Positions 1-10,064 of a stretch of DNA of 64,000 nucleotides are shown one piece after another. Each line of letters starts with the position of its first letter. Within the stretch, counting starts at the first letter, position 1. The translations under genes were made by a program, and so were the position numbers. The stretch is taken from positions 62,001 to 126,000 of the forward strand of contig NZ_JAPTYD010000010.1 of assembly GCF_026913015.1 (NCBI RefSeq). Direction: 5' to 3'. Origin of the DNA: Paracoccus benzoatiresistens. GTDB lineage: Bacteria > Pseudomonadota > Alphaproteobacteria > Rhodobacterales > Rhodobacteraceae. Below the pieces are notes generated by a model. That model searched no databases. It worked only from the letters and a program-made list of their open reading frames with translations, and had not been told where the DNA came from.

Positions 1-397
1 TGACCGCGGCCTCGCTGACGGTCCAGCCGCGGACGCTGGCGCCGGCGCGGTGCACGGTCTCGCGGTCGCCCGAGATCAGGTGGTGCCATTTGTACAGCGG
101 CCGCCCCTCGTGGCGCAGGCGATAGGCGCAGGTGGCGGGCAGCCACCAGGCGATCTCGGAAAGCTTCCTCGGCGTCAGGACGACGCAGTCGGGGACATAG
201 TCATGGCGGTTCGTGTAGCTGCTGCACTGGCATTTCTCGCCGTCCAGCAGCTTGCAGGCGACGCGGGTAAAGGCCAGTTCGCTCGTGTCCTCGTATTCGA
301 TCTTGTTCAGGCAGCACTTGCCGCAGCCGTCGCACAGGGCCTCCCATTCGTCGGGCTGCAACTGCGCCAGGGGCAATTCCCAGAACCGGTCACGCAT
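1..397 (-). CDS. YcgN/UPF0260 family cysteine-cluster protein (3' end cut by window)
   Basis: About 132 residues are visible, starting MRDRFWELPL; the C-terminus lies beyond base 1. The protein is rich in cysteines in CxxC-type clusters (CDGCGKCCLNK near residue 25, then CKLL, CQC, PDC and TC), the pattern of the YcgN/UPF0260 Fe-S or Zn cluster family (usually about 145-150 aa). No enzymatic role is established for the family. The ATG overlaps the ribF stop codon (TGATG), so it is very probably co-transcribed with and translationally coupled to ribF. Family assignment is confident; function is unknown. Confidence 0.85.
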   Translation of the reverse strand, partial: MRDRFWELPLAQLQPDEWEALCDGCGKCCLNKIEYEDTSELAFTRVACKLLDGEKCQCSSYTNRHDYVPDCVVLTPRKLSEIAWWLPATCAYRLRHEGRPLYKWHHLISGDRETVHRAGASVRGWTVSEAAV

Positions 398-1326
398 CAG
401 GCGCCTGCCAGCACCGTGCGGGCCTGGTCCGCATCGGCGGCAATCTGATCGATCAATGTCTGCACGTTGTCGAATTTGGCTTCGTCGCGCAGGAATTCAA
501 CCAGACCCACTGAAAGATGCTGGCCATAAAGGTCGCCGCTGAAGTCGAACAGATGCACCTCGAGGTTGGGGGCGTTGCGGCCGAACATGGGGCGCACGCC
601 AAGGCTGGCCACGCCCTGGCAGGACAGCTTGTCCGGCCCGGTCAGCACGTCCACGACAACCGCATAGACGCCAAGGCGGGGCAGGTGCAGGCCGTCGATG
701 CGCATGTTGGCGGTCGGCCAGCCGAATTCGCGGCCCCGCTTGTCGCCATGGACCACCTCGCCCTCGATCCGGTGCAGGTGGCCCAGGATGCGTTCGGCGT
801 CCCGCGGGCGCCCCATGGTCAGGGCGCGGCGGATGGCGGTGGAACTGTAGTGCTGCCCGCCCGTGCCCACCAGCGGCGCCGAGGTCACGCCGAAGCCAAG
901 CTGCCGGCCCAGATCCTGCAGGGTCGCGACATTGCCCGCCCGGTCCTTGCCGAAGACGAAGTCCGCCCCGACCGTCACATGGGCAACCCCAAGCCCGCCG
1001 ACCAGAACGTCGCGCGCGAAAGCCTCGGGCGACAGGCCCGCCAGCACGGCGCCAAAGGGCAGTTCATACAATTGCTCGACCCCAAGCCGCGCCAGGCGGT
1101 TGGCGCGCGATTCCGAGTTCATCAGCCGGAAGGGCGGGGCGTCGGGATTGAAGAACTGGCGGGGATGGGGCTCGAAGGTGACGATGCCCAGGGGCGCGTC
1201 GCTGGCCTGGCGCGCGGCTTCGATCACGGCACGGTGGCCCAGATGGACGCCGTCGAAATTCCCCATGGCGACAGAGGCGCCACGGGCGCCTGCCGGAAGT
1301 CCTGTCCAATCGCGATGGATCTGCAA
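397..1326 (-). CDS. ribF: Bifunctional riboflavin kinase / FMN adenylyltransferase (RibF)
   Basis: Makes FMN from riboflavin and then FAD from FMN in the cytoplasm. The 309 residues match the usual prokaryotic RibF length. The N-terminal nucleotidyltransferase domain shows the class signature NFDGVHLGHRAVI at about residues 23-35. The C-terminal flavokinase domain contains GDKRGREFGWPTANM, GVYAVVV and a terminal helix FDNVQTLIDQIAADADQA. It lies directly upstream of the YcgN-type gene with a TGATG overlap and follows the MaoC gene by about 30 nt, so all three may share a transcript. Nothing is unusual about it. Confidence 0.96.
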   Translation of the reverse strand: MQIHRDWTGLPAGARGASVAMGNFDGVHLGHRAVIEAARQASDAPLGIVTFEPHPRQFFNPDAPPFRLMNSESRANRLARLGVEQLYELPFGAVLAGLSPEAFARDVLVGGLGVAHVTVGADFVFGKDRAGNVATLQDLGRQLGFGVTSAPLVGTGGQHYSSTAIRRALTMGRPRDAERILGHLHRIEGEVVHGDKRGREFGWPTANMRIDGLHLPRLGVYAVVVDVLTGPDKLSCQGVASLGVRPMFGRNAPNLEVHLFDFSGDLYGQHLSVGLVEFLRDEAKFDNVQTLIDQIAADADQARTVLAGA

Positions 1327-1357
1327 AGGGTGCCCCCACTGGGGCGCGGGTGCCCCG

Positions 1358-1813
1358 TCAGTCGAACTTGCGGCTTGGCGCCAGAACGACTGCCTCGCCT
1401 TTCAGGACGACCGTATCACCCACGAGGCAGCGGGTTGCAAGCGTGACCCGCCGTTTCGCATGGTCGATGCTGTCCACCGTCACCTCGGCCCGGACCGTGT
1501 CGCCGGGACGGACGGGGGCCATGAACCTGAGCGTCTGGCCCAGATAGACCGTGCCGTGCCCCGGCAACTGTTCCCCGATCACCGCCGAGATCAGCCCGGC
1601 CGTCAGCATCCCATGGGCGATGCGCCCTTCAAAGATCGTGTCGCGGGCATAATCGTCGTCCAGATGGACCGGATTGCGGTCGGTCGACACTTCGGCGAAC
1701 AGTTCGATGTCGCGCTCGGTCACCTGCTTTTGCAGGTGGCGGGTCATGCCGACCTCGAGATCCTCGATGACGATGGTGCCGCGGGGAAGGTTGTCCAGCA
1801 TGATGCGTTCCAT
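1358..1813 (-). CDS. MaoC family (R)-specific enoyl-CoA hydratase-like protein
   Basis: Single hot-dog domain of 151 residues. The hydratase motif is plain: FAEVSTDRNPVHLDDDYA around residue 40 supplies the catalytic Asp and His (D-x-N-P-x-H), followed by FEGRIAHGMLTAGLIS and the VRPGDTVRAEVTV strand. Family members hydrate trans-2-enoyl-CoA to (R)-3-hydroxyacyl-CoA, often feeding PHA synthesis, but other substrates occur and cannot be read here. Translation may start at Met1 (MERIML) or Met5. It is the first gene of a probable maoC-ribF-ycgN unit and has its own promoter-like region upstream with a perfect TATAAT. Confidence 0.88.
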   Translation of the reverse strand: MERIMLDNLPRGTIVIEDLEVGMTRHLQKQVTERDIELFAEVSTDRNPVHLDDDYARDTIFEGRIAHGMLTAGLISAVIGEQLPGHGTVYLGQTLRFMAPVRPGDTVRAEVTVDSIDHAKRRVTLATRCLVGDTVVLKGEAVVLAPSRKFD

Positions 1814-1865
1814 TCGTGCGACCGAACCGACGGGTGATGATGCTGCATAGCAGCGAAGACATCAT

Positions 1866-1884
1866 TGCGCAATTATAATGCGCA
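1866..1884 (-). promoter_or_regulatory. Candidate maoC promoter: TATAAT box flanked by TGCGCA inverted repeats
   Basis: Reading the minus strand, a perfect -10 hexamer TATAAT (1877 to 1872) lies about 60 nt upstream of the maoC start. It sits inside TGCGCA-N7-TGCGCA (1866-1871 and 1879-1884). No convincing -35 box is present at 17 nt, which would fit an activated or repressed promoter. Promoter and operator status are inferred from sequence only. Confidence 0.35.
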
Positions 1885-1933
1885 CATACTGCAGAAAAGT
1901 ATAACATTATTGCTGATCGGTTCGGCGGCCAGC

Positions 1934-1963
1934 AAAAAGCCCGCGCCCTGGCAGGCGCGGGCC
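1934..1963 (-). terminator. Rho-independent terminator of the HAD phosphatase gene
   Basis: On the minus strand a 9-bp stem (GCCCGCGCC pairing with GGCGCGGGC, 1939-1947 with 1954-1962) is followed by TTTTT (1938-1934). It lies about 20 nt past the stop codon of the HAD gene. Confidence 0.85.
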
Positions 1964-1981
1964 TTGTCCTGTTCCGCAGTC

Positions 1982-2851
1982 TCAGCGCAGGCGGCCGATG
2001 CTGTAGCGGGGGGTCATACTGTGGCCTTCCAGCCAGTCCAGCAGCATGCTGTTGTCGGGGTTCTCGACATCGGGACCAAGCGCATCGGCCGCAAGCCCGC
2101 CCGTGACGAACAGCACGTCGATGCCCTGTTCCAGCCCGCCCTTCACATCGGTGAAGATGCCGTCCCCGACCGCCAGGATCCGCGCGTCCGGCGCCAGTTC
2201 CAGCAGCCGCCGCGCCCGGTCATAGATGGGCGGATGCGGCTTGCCGAAATAGAGCGAACGGCCCCCCAGGCCTTCATAGTATTCCGCCAGCGCGCCCGCG
2301 CAATAGATGCGCGTCTCGCCCATGTCCACGACCACGTCCGGATTGGCGCAAAGCAGCGGCAGCCCGCGGTCCCGTGCCTCGATCAAGCGGTCGTGGTAGT
2401 CCTGCGGCGTTTCGGTCAGTTCCTCGAAGGGACCGGTCGCGACGATCCCCTCGGCCTCGGCCAGGGGAACCCGCCGGATCGGCGGGGCGTCGCGCCATTC
2501 GGCGGGGATGTCGTCGAAGAAGCCGTCGTCCTTCGCGGTCCCGATATGCCAGACCTCGCGGCCGACCGCGCCCGAGAACATCGCTTCCTGCGCGGCGTCC
2601 CCGGAACTGACCACGACGTCCCATGCGTCGCGCGGCACGCCCATGCGGTCCAACTGGGCGACGACATACTGGTTCGGGCGCGGCGCGTTGGTCATCAGCA
2701 CGACCTGGCCGCCCTTGTGGCGAAAGTCCTGCAGGGCAGCGACGGCGGCGGGATAGGGCTGCTTGCCGTTGTGCAGGCAGCCCCACAGGTCGCAGAACAG
2801 CACGTCGTAATCGACGCCGATCTGCGACAGCGACTGGATGATCCGGGTCAT
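1982..2851 (-). CDS. HAD-IIA family sugar-phosphatase-like hydrolase (TIGR01459 type)
   Basis: 289-residue HAD-superfamily protein. Motif I is CDLWGCLHNG (residues 20-29) with the nucleophilic Asp. Motif II lies in VLMTNAPRPNQYV, the conserved Lys in FGKPHPPIYDRA, and the acidic motif III/IV in AVGDGIFTDVKGG. The large inserted cap domain is of the HAD-IIA (NagD-like) kind. TIGR01459 proteins are common in alphaproteobacteria and their substrate is unknown, presumably a phosphorylated metabolite. Its start overlaps the stop of the pyrophosphatase gene (TGATG), so the two are coupled, and a hairpin terminator follows. Confidence 0.88.
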   Translation of the reverse strand: MTRIIQSLSQIGVDYDVLFCDLWGCLHNGKQPYPAAVAALQDFRHKGGQVVLMTNAPRPNQYVVAQLDRMGVPRDAWDVVVSSGDAAQEAMFSGAVGREVWHIGTAKDDGFFDDIPAEWRDAPPIRRVPLAEAEGIVATGPFEELTETPQDYHDRLIEARDRGLPLLCANPDVVVDMGETRIYCAGALAEYYEGLGGRSLYFGKPHPPIYDRARRLLELAPDARILAVGDGIFTDVKGGLEQGIDVLFVTGGLAADALGPDVENPDNSMLLDWLEGHSMTPRYSIGRLR

Positions 2852-3768
2852 CAGACGGCAAGCACCGGGATGATCTGCTTCTTGCGGCTCATGACGCCGG
2901 GCAGGACCACGCTGTCGCCGGTGACGGTCACGCCGAAGCTGCGTTCGGCGATCTGGCGGACATAATCGTTGGGCACCAGCAGGGTCGCCTGTTCGCGCAG
3001 GATGTCCACGACGAACAGCAGCACCTCGTCCGCGCCATCGGCGGCTGCGACGGCGGGCATGGCGGCCAGAAGCGCGTCCTTGCGGGCCAGCAGGACCTGC
3101 GGCGACGTGGTTTCCAGGACCGAGATGCGCAGCTGCTTGCCGCCCAGTTCGTATTCCTTGCTGTCCATCCGCAGCAGCGCCTCGTTCGAAAAGGCGCTGA
3201 CATCCGACTTGGCGGCGAACATCTCGGTCGCGTAATCGGTGATGTTGATGCCCAGGTCGGCGGCCAGCTTCTCGGCCACGGCGCGGTCATGGACCGTTGT
3301 GGTCGGGCTGCGGAATTCAAGGGTGTCCGACAGGATGCAGGTCAGCATCGCGCCCTTGATGGATTGGGGCGCGCGGGCCATGTCCTCGCCGATCAGGTCG
3401 TGCATGATGGTGGCGGTGCAGGCCAGCGGGCGCAGGGTAATGTTGATCGGCACCCGGGTCTTGATGCCGCCGGCCAGCAGGTGGTGGTCGATGATCTCGA
3501 TCACGTCGGCATCGTCCAGGCTGGCGGGCAGTTCGGCCGGGTTGTTGGTGTCCACGATCACGCATTGATCGCCCGCCGCGACATCGGCAATGATCTGCGG
3601 CTTGTCCAAGTTCCAGCGCTTCAGCATCCAGGCGGCCTCGGTGTTCGGCTCGCCCTGCAGGACGGCCTGCGCGGGGGTCTTGCGGACCTCGTTCAGATAC
3701 CAGGCCCAGATGATGGGAGAGCCGGTCGAATCCGTGTCGGGGGCGGTATGGCCGAAGACCTTGATCAT
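2851..3768 (-). CDS. ppaC: Manganese-dependent inorganic pyrophosphatase (DHH family, family II)
   Basis: Hydrolyses pyrophosphate in the cytoplasm, pulling biosynthetic reactions forward. The 305-residue protein starts MIKVFGHTAPDTDSTGSP, with the family II metal-ligand motif H-x-x-x-D-x-D near residues 7-14. The DHH signature IEIIDHHLL lies near residue 93, and the C-terminal DHHA2 domain ends SRKKQIIPVL, carrying the SRKKQ substrate-binding motif. The length is normal. It is first in a two-gene unit with the HAD phosphatase and follows tRNA-Thr by about 70 bp. Family II enzymes are Mn/Co-activated and unrelated to the common family I Ppa. Confidence 0.95.
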   Translation of the reverse strand: MIKVFGHTAPDTDSTGSPIIWAWYLNEVRKTPAQAVLQGEPNTEAAWMLKRWNLDKPQIIADVAAGDQCVIVDTNNPAELPASLDDADVIEIIDHHLLAGGIKTRVPINITLRPLACTATIMHDLIGEDMARAPQSIKGAMLTCILSDTLEFRSPTTTVHDRAVAEKLAADLGINITDYATEMFAAKSDVSAFSNEALLRMDSKEYELGGKQLRISVLETTSPQVLLARKDALLAAMPAVAAADGADEVLLFVVDILREQATLLVPNDYVRQIAERSFGVTVTGDSVVLPGVMSRKKQIIPVLAV

Positions 3769-3841
3769 GATGCACCTGTAAGCGTCGGGTTTCGCGCGCG
3801 TTATAGGGCGGGGCGGGAGCGATGTCCAACGGGGGAGGGGA

Positions 3842-3917
3842 TGGTGCCGGTTGCAGGAATCGAACCCGCGACCTTCTGATTACAAATCAGCTGCTCTACC
3901 TGCTGAGCTAAACCGGC
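3842..3917 (-). tRNA. tRNA-Thr (anticodon TGT)
   Basis: Read on the minus strand, a full cloverleaf folds from GCCGGTT (5' acceptor) to AACCGGC (3' acceptor) with discriminator A and an encoded CCA at 3844-3842. The anticodon loop TTTGTAA gives anticodon TGT; GGTTCGATTCC forms the T-arm. No integrase or att-like duplication is seen nearby. Confidence 0.96.
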
Positions 3918-4070
3918 ATGGCGCGCAAGGCCGCCAGTCCTGCGATAGCTTCTGGCGGCGATTTCCGCAAGCCGCCTTTGCAGCGAATGCGGTTTGACTG
4001 CGCGGGACGCCTCGCTACTGTGCGGCGTTACCCGCGTGGGTTGAAGGCCAAGGAAAGGGACGGATCCGAT

Positions 4071-4946
4071 ATGCAGATGGTGTTTCATCTGGGGGTGCAT
4101 GGCACGGATGGCGACAGGCTGCTCAAGACGCTGCTCAACAACCGCGACTGGCTGATGCAGCACGGCACCGACGTCATCACCCCGAACCGCCATCGCGGAC
4201 TGTTCGAAGAGGCGCTGATGTCGCTGAAGGGCGGTTCCGCCACGGCCGAGATGCAGCAGATCATGCTGGACGCGGTCCTGCACAGCGAATCCCTCGACCG
4301 CGCCGTCTTTTCCACGCCGACCTTCATGGGCGCGCCGGGCCGGGTGGTGGGGCAGACGGGACTTTATTCCCAGATCGGCGCGCGGGCGGCGGCGCTTGCA
4401 AACCTGTTTCCCGACCACGAGGTCGAGTTCTTCCTGGCCATCCGCAACCCCGCCACCCTGATCGCCGAGGTCCTGCCGATCTTCACCGGCGGCGGCTATC
4501 ACGTGCTGATGCAGGGCCGGCAGCCCTTGGACCTGCGCTGGCGCGACCCGATCCAGGCGCTGCTGCGCGCGGTCCCCGGCCGCCGGGTGGTGATCTGGTG
4601 CCACGAGGACGTGCCCCTGATCTGGCCCGAGATCGCCCGCCTGATCGGCAACATCCCCCCCGACGCGCCCCTGAAGGGCGGGATGATGTATCTGGAGGAG
4701 ATCCTGGGCCAGGAAGGCATGACCTGCCTGAAAGAGGCGCTGTCGGCGCAGGACCGCCTGACCGTCGCGCAGCGCCGGGCGATATCCTCCGATGTGATCC
4801 AGAACCACGCGCTGCCCGCCGCGCTGGACCAGGTGATCGACCTGCCGGGCTGGACGCAGGAGGTGGTGGACCAGGTGACCGCCAATTACCGCGCCGACGT
4901 GGCCGAGATCGCGGTGCTGCCGGGGGTGGAGTTCGTGCTGGCGTAA
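4071..4946 (+). CDS. Hypothetical protein, degenerate sulfotransferase-like N-terminus
   Basis: 291 residues if started at the ATG at 4071, which has an AGGAAAGGGA Shine-Dalgarno about 10 nt upstream. Upstream in-frame codons run back through the tRNA flank and are unlikely to be translated. The N-terminus (MQMVFHLGVHGTDGDRLLKTL, then NNRDWLMQHGTDVITP) resembles the first strand, loop and helix of sulfotransferase-type P-loop proteins, whose usual motif is HxGxxKTGTT. Here the Lys and Thr residues of that loop are missing, so activity is doubtful. The rest, including FFLAIRNPATLIAEVLPIF, also fits that fold loosely. It stands alone between tRNA-Thr and radC, and I cannot assign a function. 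Confidence 0.6.
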   Translation: MQMVFHLGVHGTDGDRLLKTLLNNRDWLMQHGTDVITPNRHRGLFEEALMSLKGGSATAEMQQIMLDAVLHSESLDRAVFSTPTFMGAPGRVVGQTGLYSQIGARAAALANLFPDHEVEFFLAIRNPATLIAEVLPIFTGGGYHVLMQGRQPLDLRWRDPIQALLRAVPGRRVVIWCHEDVPLIWPEIARLIGNIPPDAPLKGGMMYLEEILGQEGMTCLKEALSAQDRLTVAQRRAISSDVIQNHALPAALDQVIDLPGWTQEVVDQVTANYRADVAEIAVLPGVEFVLA

Positions 4947-5070
4947 GGGCGGCCGCGGGGTGGTCGGCTGTCGTGGTCCCAGGCGGCCCTTTGCTGCGGT
5001 CCGCCTTTCTTGCAACGGTCGGCATGTGGTGTCCGCGCCTGCATCGGCGCCAGTGGCCACGCGGGTCCGG

Positions 5071-6018
5071 CTACAGCAGACCGGTCGCGCGAAAGGACAC
5101 CTCTGAATCCTTGCCGACCACGATATGGTCGTGGACGGTGACATCGATGGCCTCGCAGGCCGCTGCCACGCGTGCCGTCATGGTCACGTCCTCGCGGCTT
5201 GGCGTCGGATCGCCCGAAGGGTGGTTGTGGACCAGGATCACCGCGCTGGCATTCAGTTCCAGCGCGCGCTTGGCCACTTCGCGCGGATAGACCGGGACAT
5301 GGCCCACCGTGCCGCTGCCCAGGGCCTCGTCCGCGATCACCATGTTCTTGCGGTCGAGGAACAGCACGCGGAACTGCTCGATTTCCCGATGCGCCATGCA
5401 GGTTCGGCAATAGGCGATCAGGGCGTCCCAGGATGACAGGACCTCGCGCCTGAGCACCTTGGCCTGTGCCATCCGCTGGGCAAAGGCGTCCACCAGCCTC
5501 AGTTGCAGATAAACCCAGCGGTCGGCGCCCTCGACCTGAAGGATGCGATGCTCGGATGCGGCGATCACGCCGTTCAGGTCCCCGAAGGTCGCAAGAAGGC
5601 GCTTGGCCAGCGGCTTCACGTCGATCTTCGGGATGGCGTTGAACAGGAGAAGCTCAAGAAGCTCGTATTCGGGCATGGGGGCATGGCCGCCCTCAAGGAA
5701 GCGCGTGCGGAGCCGTTCGCGATGGCCCCAGTAATGCGGGCGTGCCGCTCCGGTCTCGTCCCGGAGGAGGCCGCCGCCCGCCGCGACATCCGGCCTCAGC
5801 CGGTCCGTCATGCGGAACGACGGCGCAGACGCAGGTTCCGTGACGGCATGCGCCGGGGGCAGGCGGGCGTCGAGGTCATCCAGTCCCCGCATCGCTTCCT
5901 CGGAAAAGCCGCCCTGCGGGTGCCTTGTCCCGTCCGGCATCTGCAAGCCCCGGCGCGGTCCCGGCCCCCCGTCGGCGGTATCGACACGCCCATCCCGATG
6001 CTGATCTGCCATCCGCAC
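5071..6018 (-). CDS. radC: RadC family JAB/MPN-domain protein
   Basis: 315 residues. A helix-hairpin-helix-like region (HRERLRTRFLEGGH to FGDLNGVIAA, about residues 95-155) precedes a C-terminal MPN+/JAMM domain. The JAMM metal signature is VILVHNHPSGDPTPSREDV (H-x-H-P-S-G-D), with an upstream Glu in the domain. Despite the name, a role in DNA repair is not established for the family; metal-dependent hydrolase activity is assumed. The first ~90 residues are Pro/Gly-rich and poorly conserved-looking, so the true start could be downstream (Met at about residue 70) and no good Shine-Dalgarno decides it. It is a chromosomal stand-alone gene with no mobile-element context. Confidence 0.85.
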   Translation of the reverse strand: MRMADQHRDGRVDTADGGPGPRRGLQMPDGTRHPQGGFSEEAMRGLDDLDARLPPAHAVTEPASAPSFRMTDRLRPDVAAGGGLLRDETGAARPHYWGHRERLRTRFLEGGHAPMPEYELLELLLFNAIPKIDVKPLAKRLLATFGDLNGVIAASEHRILQVEGADRWVYLQLRLVDAFAQRMAQAKVLRREVLSSWDALIAYCRTCMAHREIEQFRVLFLDRKNMVIADEALGSGTVGHVPVYPREVAKRALELNASAVILVHNHPSGDPTPSREDVTMTARVAAACEAIDVTVHDHIVVGKDSEVSFRATGLL

Positions 6019-6033
6019 TGACCCATTTGCGCA

Positions 6034-6084
6034 AGACGCGGACGAACCCCGCGTCTAGTCGCTGCCCTTCCTTGCGCAAGGAAG
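6034..6084 (-). promoter_or_regulatory. radC upstream region: perfect 18-bp palindrome plus 8-bp hairpin and promoter-like boxes
   Basis: CTTCCTTGCGCAAGGAAG at 6067-6084 is a perfect palindrome. A second inverted repeat, AGACGCGG-N7-CCGCGTCT, occupies 6034-6056. On the minus strand, TTGCGC (6079-6074) and TAGACG (6057-6052) are 16 nt apart and could be -35 and -10 boxes of radC, with the palindrome over the -35. This reading is inference; a LexA-type GTTC-N7-GTTC site is not seen. Confidence 0.35.
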
Positions 6085-6231
6085 ATGCCCGATCCGGGTA
6101 AAGGAAGCGTTAATGCTCCTGCCGTCAGATGAGACAGGGCGAAAGATGGGCCTTGCAGGTTCCATGTCGGGGGACGACTGCACGGAACCAACCTTCCGGC
6201 AGGCCAGGGAGGTCGCCGCATTCCGGCAAAC

Positions 6232-6256
6232 AAAAAGGGCGCCTCGCGGGCGCCCC
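6232..6256 (-). terminator. Rho-independent terminator of rpmG
   Basis: Minus-strand hairpin GGGCGCCCGCGAGGCGCCC followed by TTTTT (6236-6232), about 45 nt past the rpmG stop codon. Confidence 0.85.
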
Positions 6257-6300
6257 TTGTTCTGGATCGGCCCAAGGGTCCGACCTGTCCGGCAAGATCC

Positions 6301-6468
6301 TTACTTGATCTTGCCTTCCTTGTATTCGACGTGCTGACGGACGACCGGGTCGTATTTGCGGACGGTCATCTTTTCGGTCATGGTGCGGGCGTTCTTCTTG
6401 GTCACATAGAAGTGGCCCGTGCCGGCGGTCGAGTTCAGCCGGATCTTGATGGTGGTCGGCTTCGCCAT
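6301..6468 (-). CDS. rpmG: 50S ribosomal protein L33
   Basis: A 55-residue basic protein ([20 protein letters not shown] at the N-terminus, ending VEYKEGKIK) with the L33 core [10 protein letters not shown] and [10 protein letters not shown]. It is the cysteine-free form, with no zinc ribbon, so it is expected to function without zinc. AGGAG lies 8 nt upstream of the chosen ATG; the reading frame extends further upstream but has no ribosome-binding site there. It is a single-gene unit with its own terminator, lying between rnpB and radC. Confidence 0.97.
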   Translation of the reverse strand: MAKPTTIKIRLNSTAGTGHFYVTKKNARTMTEKMTVRKYDPVVRQHVEYKEGKIK

Positions 6469-6597
6469 GTCATTGCTCCTGCTTCGGGGCAATCGCGCGG
6501 CGCAGACCCCGTGGAATTCGTTGGAAGCCCGCCTTTTACCCACCGGCAGGCCGAAGTCAACCCGAATCGCCGGGGAAATCACGGCGAAAGGGCCAGA

Positions 6598-6976
6598 TTG
6601 CGCGGAGGGCCTGTAAGCCGGATTCTGTCCACCGCCGTTGGCGGCTGGATGACCATTCCTCTGGCCCGGCGGTTGCCCGCCGGATCAAGCTGCCTACCCG
6701 GACCTGCTGGGGCAAGGCGGCCCTGCGGATCGCTCCGCGCGCGGTCCCTATTCGGCATTGCTCCCGGTGGGGCTTGCCATGCGGGGCCTGTTGCCAGTCC
6801 CCCGGTGGGCTCTTACCCCACCGTTTCACCCTTACCCATGCGGACATGGGCGGTCTCGTTCTCTGTGGCGCTTTCCCTGGGGTTGCCCCCGCCGGGCGTT
6901 ACCCGGCACCGTCGCCTCATGGAGTCCGGACTTTCCTCGACAGTCGCCTGCCGCGGTCATCCAGCCCTCCGCGCAA
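6598..6976 (-). ncRNA. rnpB: RNase P RNA (bacterial type A)
   Basis: The minus strand carries the conserved 5' block GAGGAAAGTCCGGACTCCAT and the 3' block ACAGAATCCGGCTTACAG. The ends pair as helix P1 (TTGCGCGGAGGG at 6976-6965 with CCCTCCGCGCAA at 6609-6598), giving about 379 nt. This is the catalytic RNA that matures tRNA 5' ends. The exact ends are inferred from P1. The acnA terminator lies just upstream, so rnpB must have its own promoter in the short gap. Confidence 0.95.
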
Positions 6977-7011
6977 GGGGGATATGGCGGGGAAGGGGGC
7001 GCGGGTCAATG

Positions 7012-7040
7012 AAAAACCCCCGCTGGCTGGCAGCGGGGGT
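7012..7040 (-). terminator. Rho-independent terminator of acnA
   Basis: A perfect 10-bp stem, ACCCCCGCTG with CAGCGGGGGT (7016-7025 with 7031-7040), and a 5-nt loop are followed on the minus strand by TTTTT. It separates acnA from rnpB. Its last bases (GT at 7039-7040) are also the first bases of the adjacent REP-like element. Confidence 0.9.
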
Positions 7041-7097
7041 AGGGTGCGTGTTTGCACGCATATCTGGCGCGAAGGTGCGTGCAAGCACGCACCCTAC
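7039..7097. repeat. Paired REP-like palindromic element, tail-to-tail, in the acnA 3' region
   Basis: Two copies of a roughly 24-nt unit lie in inverted orientation: GTAGGGTGCGTG...GCACGCA at 7039-7060 and its reverse complement ending GCACGCACCCTAC at 7074-7097. Each unit is a GTAG head followed by an imperfect palindrome (GGTGCGTGC/GCACGCACC), the architecture of REP elements mobilised by RAYT transposases. A second pair with the same unit lies at 53558-53612. There is no transposase in the window. Confidence 0.8.
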
Positions 7098-7100
7098 GGG

Positions 7101-9824
<2,724 letters not shown>

Positions 9825-9920
9825 GGTGGCCTCCCTGTCTGCGAATTGGATGGGTCGGGCTTGCGTGGACTTGCTTTGCCCGATGAGACCGAACAGCGCA
9901 AGAGTGTCACGCGACGAATT

Positions 9921-9958
9921 GTATGCAATCGCATACCATAGATGGTGCTGTTGCTCAA
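9921..9958 (-). promoter_or_regulatory. Candidate acnA promoter overlapping an inverted repeat
   Basis: GTATGC-AATC-GCATAC (9921-9936) is a perfect inverted repeat with 6-bp arms. On the minus strand, TTGAGC (9958-9953) and TATGCG (9935-9930) are 17 nt apart, so the repeat would cover the -10 of a sigma70-type acnA promoter. The form resembles a GntR-family operator. The regulator is not in the window. About 240 bp separate acnA from the divergent DUF1223 gene. Confidence 0.4.
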
Positions 9959-10064
9959 GGGGCACAAGGGGATCTCACGCACTCGCTAACAAAGCGTTGA
10001 TTTGTTCGCGGGGCGTTGCCGGCGCTATGCAGATAGGCACGTTCAAAAAGCATCGGACCACGGA

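Noticed and set aside
3842..3917. tRNA-Thr as an attachment site for an integrated element
   Set aside because: No integrase, no repeated tRNA 3' end and no change of gene character on either side.
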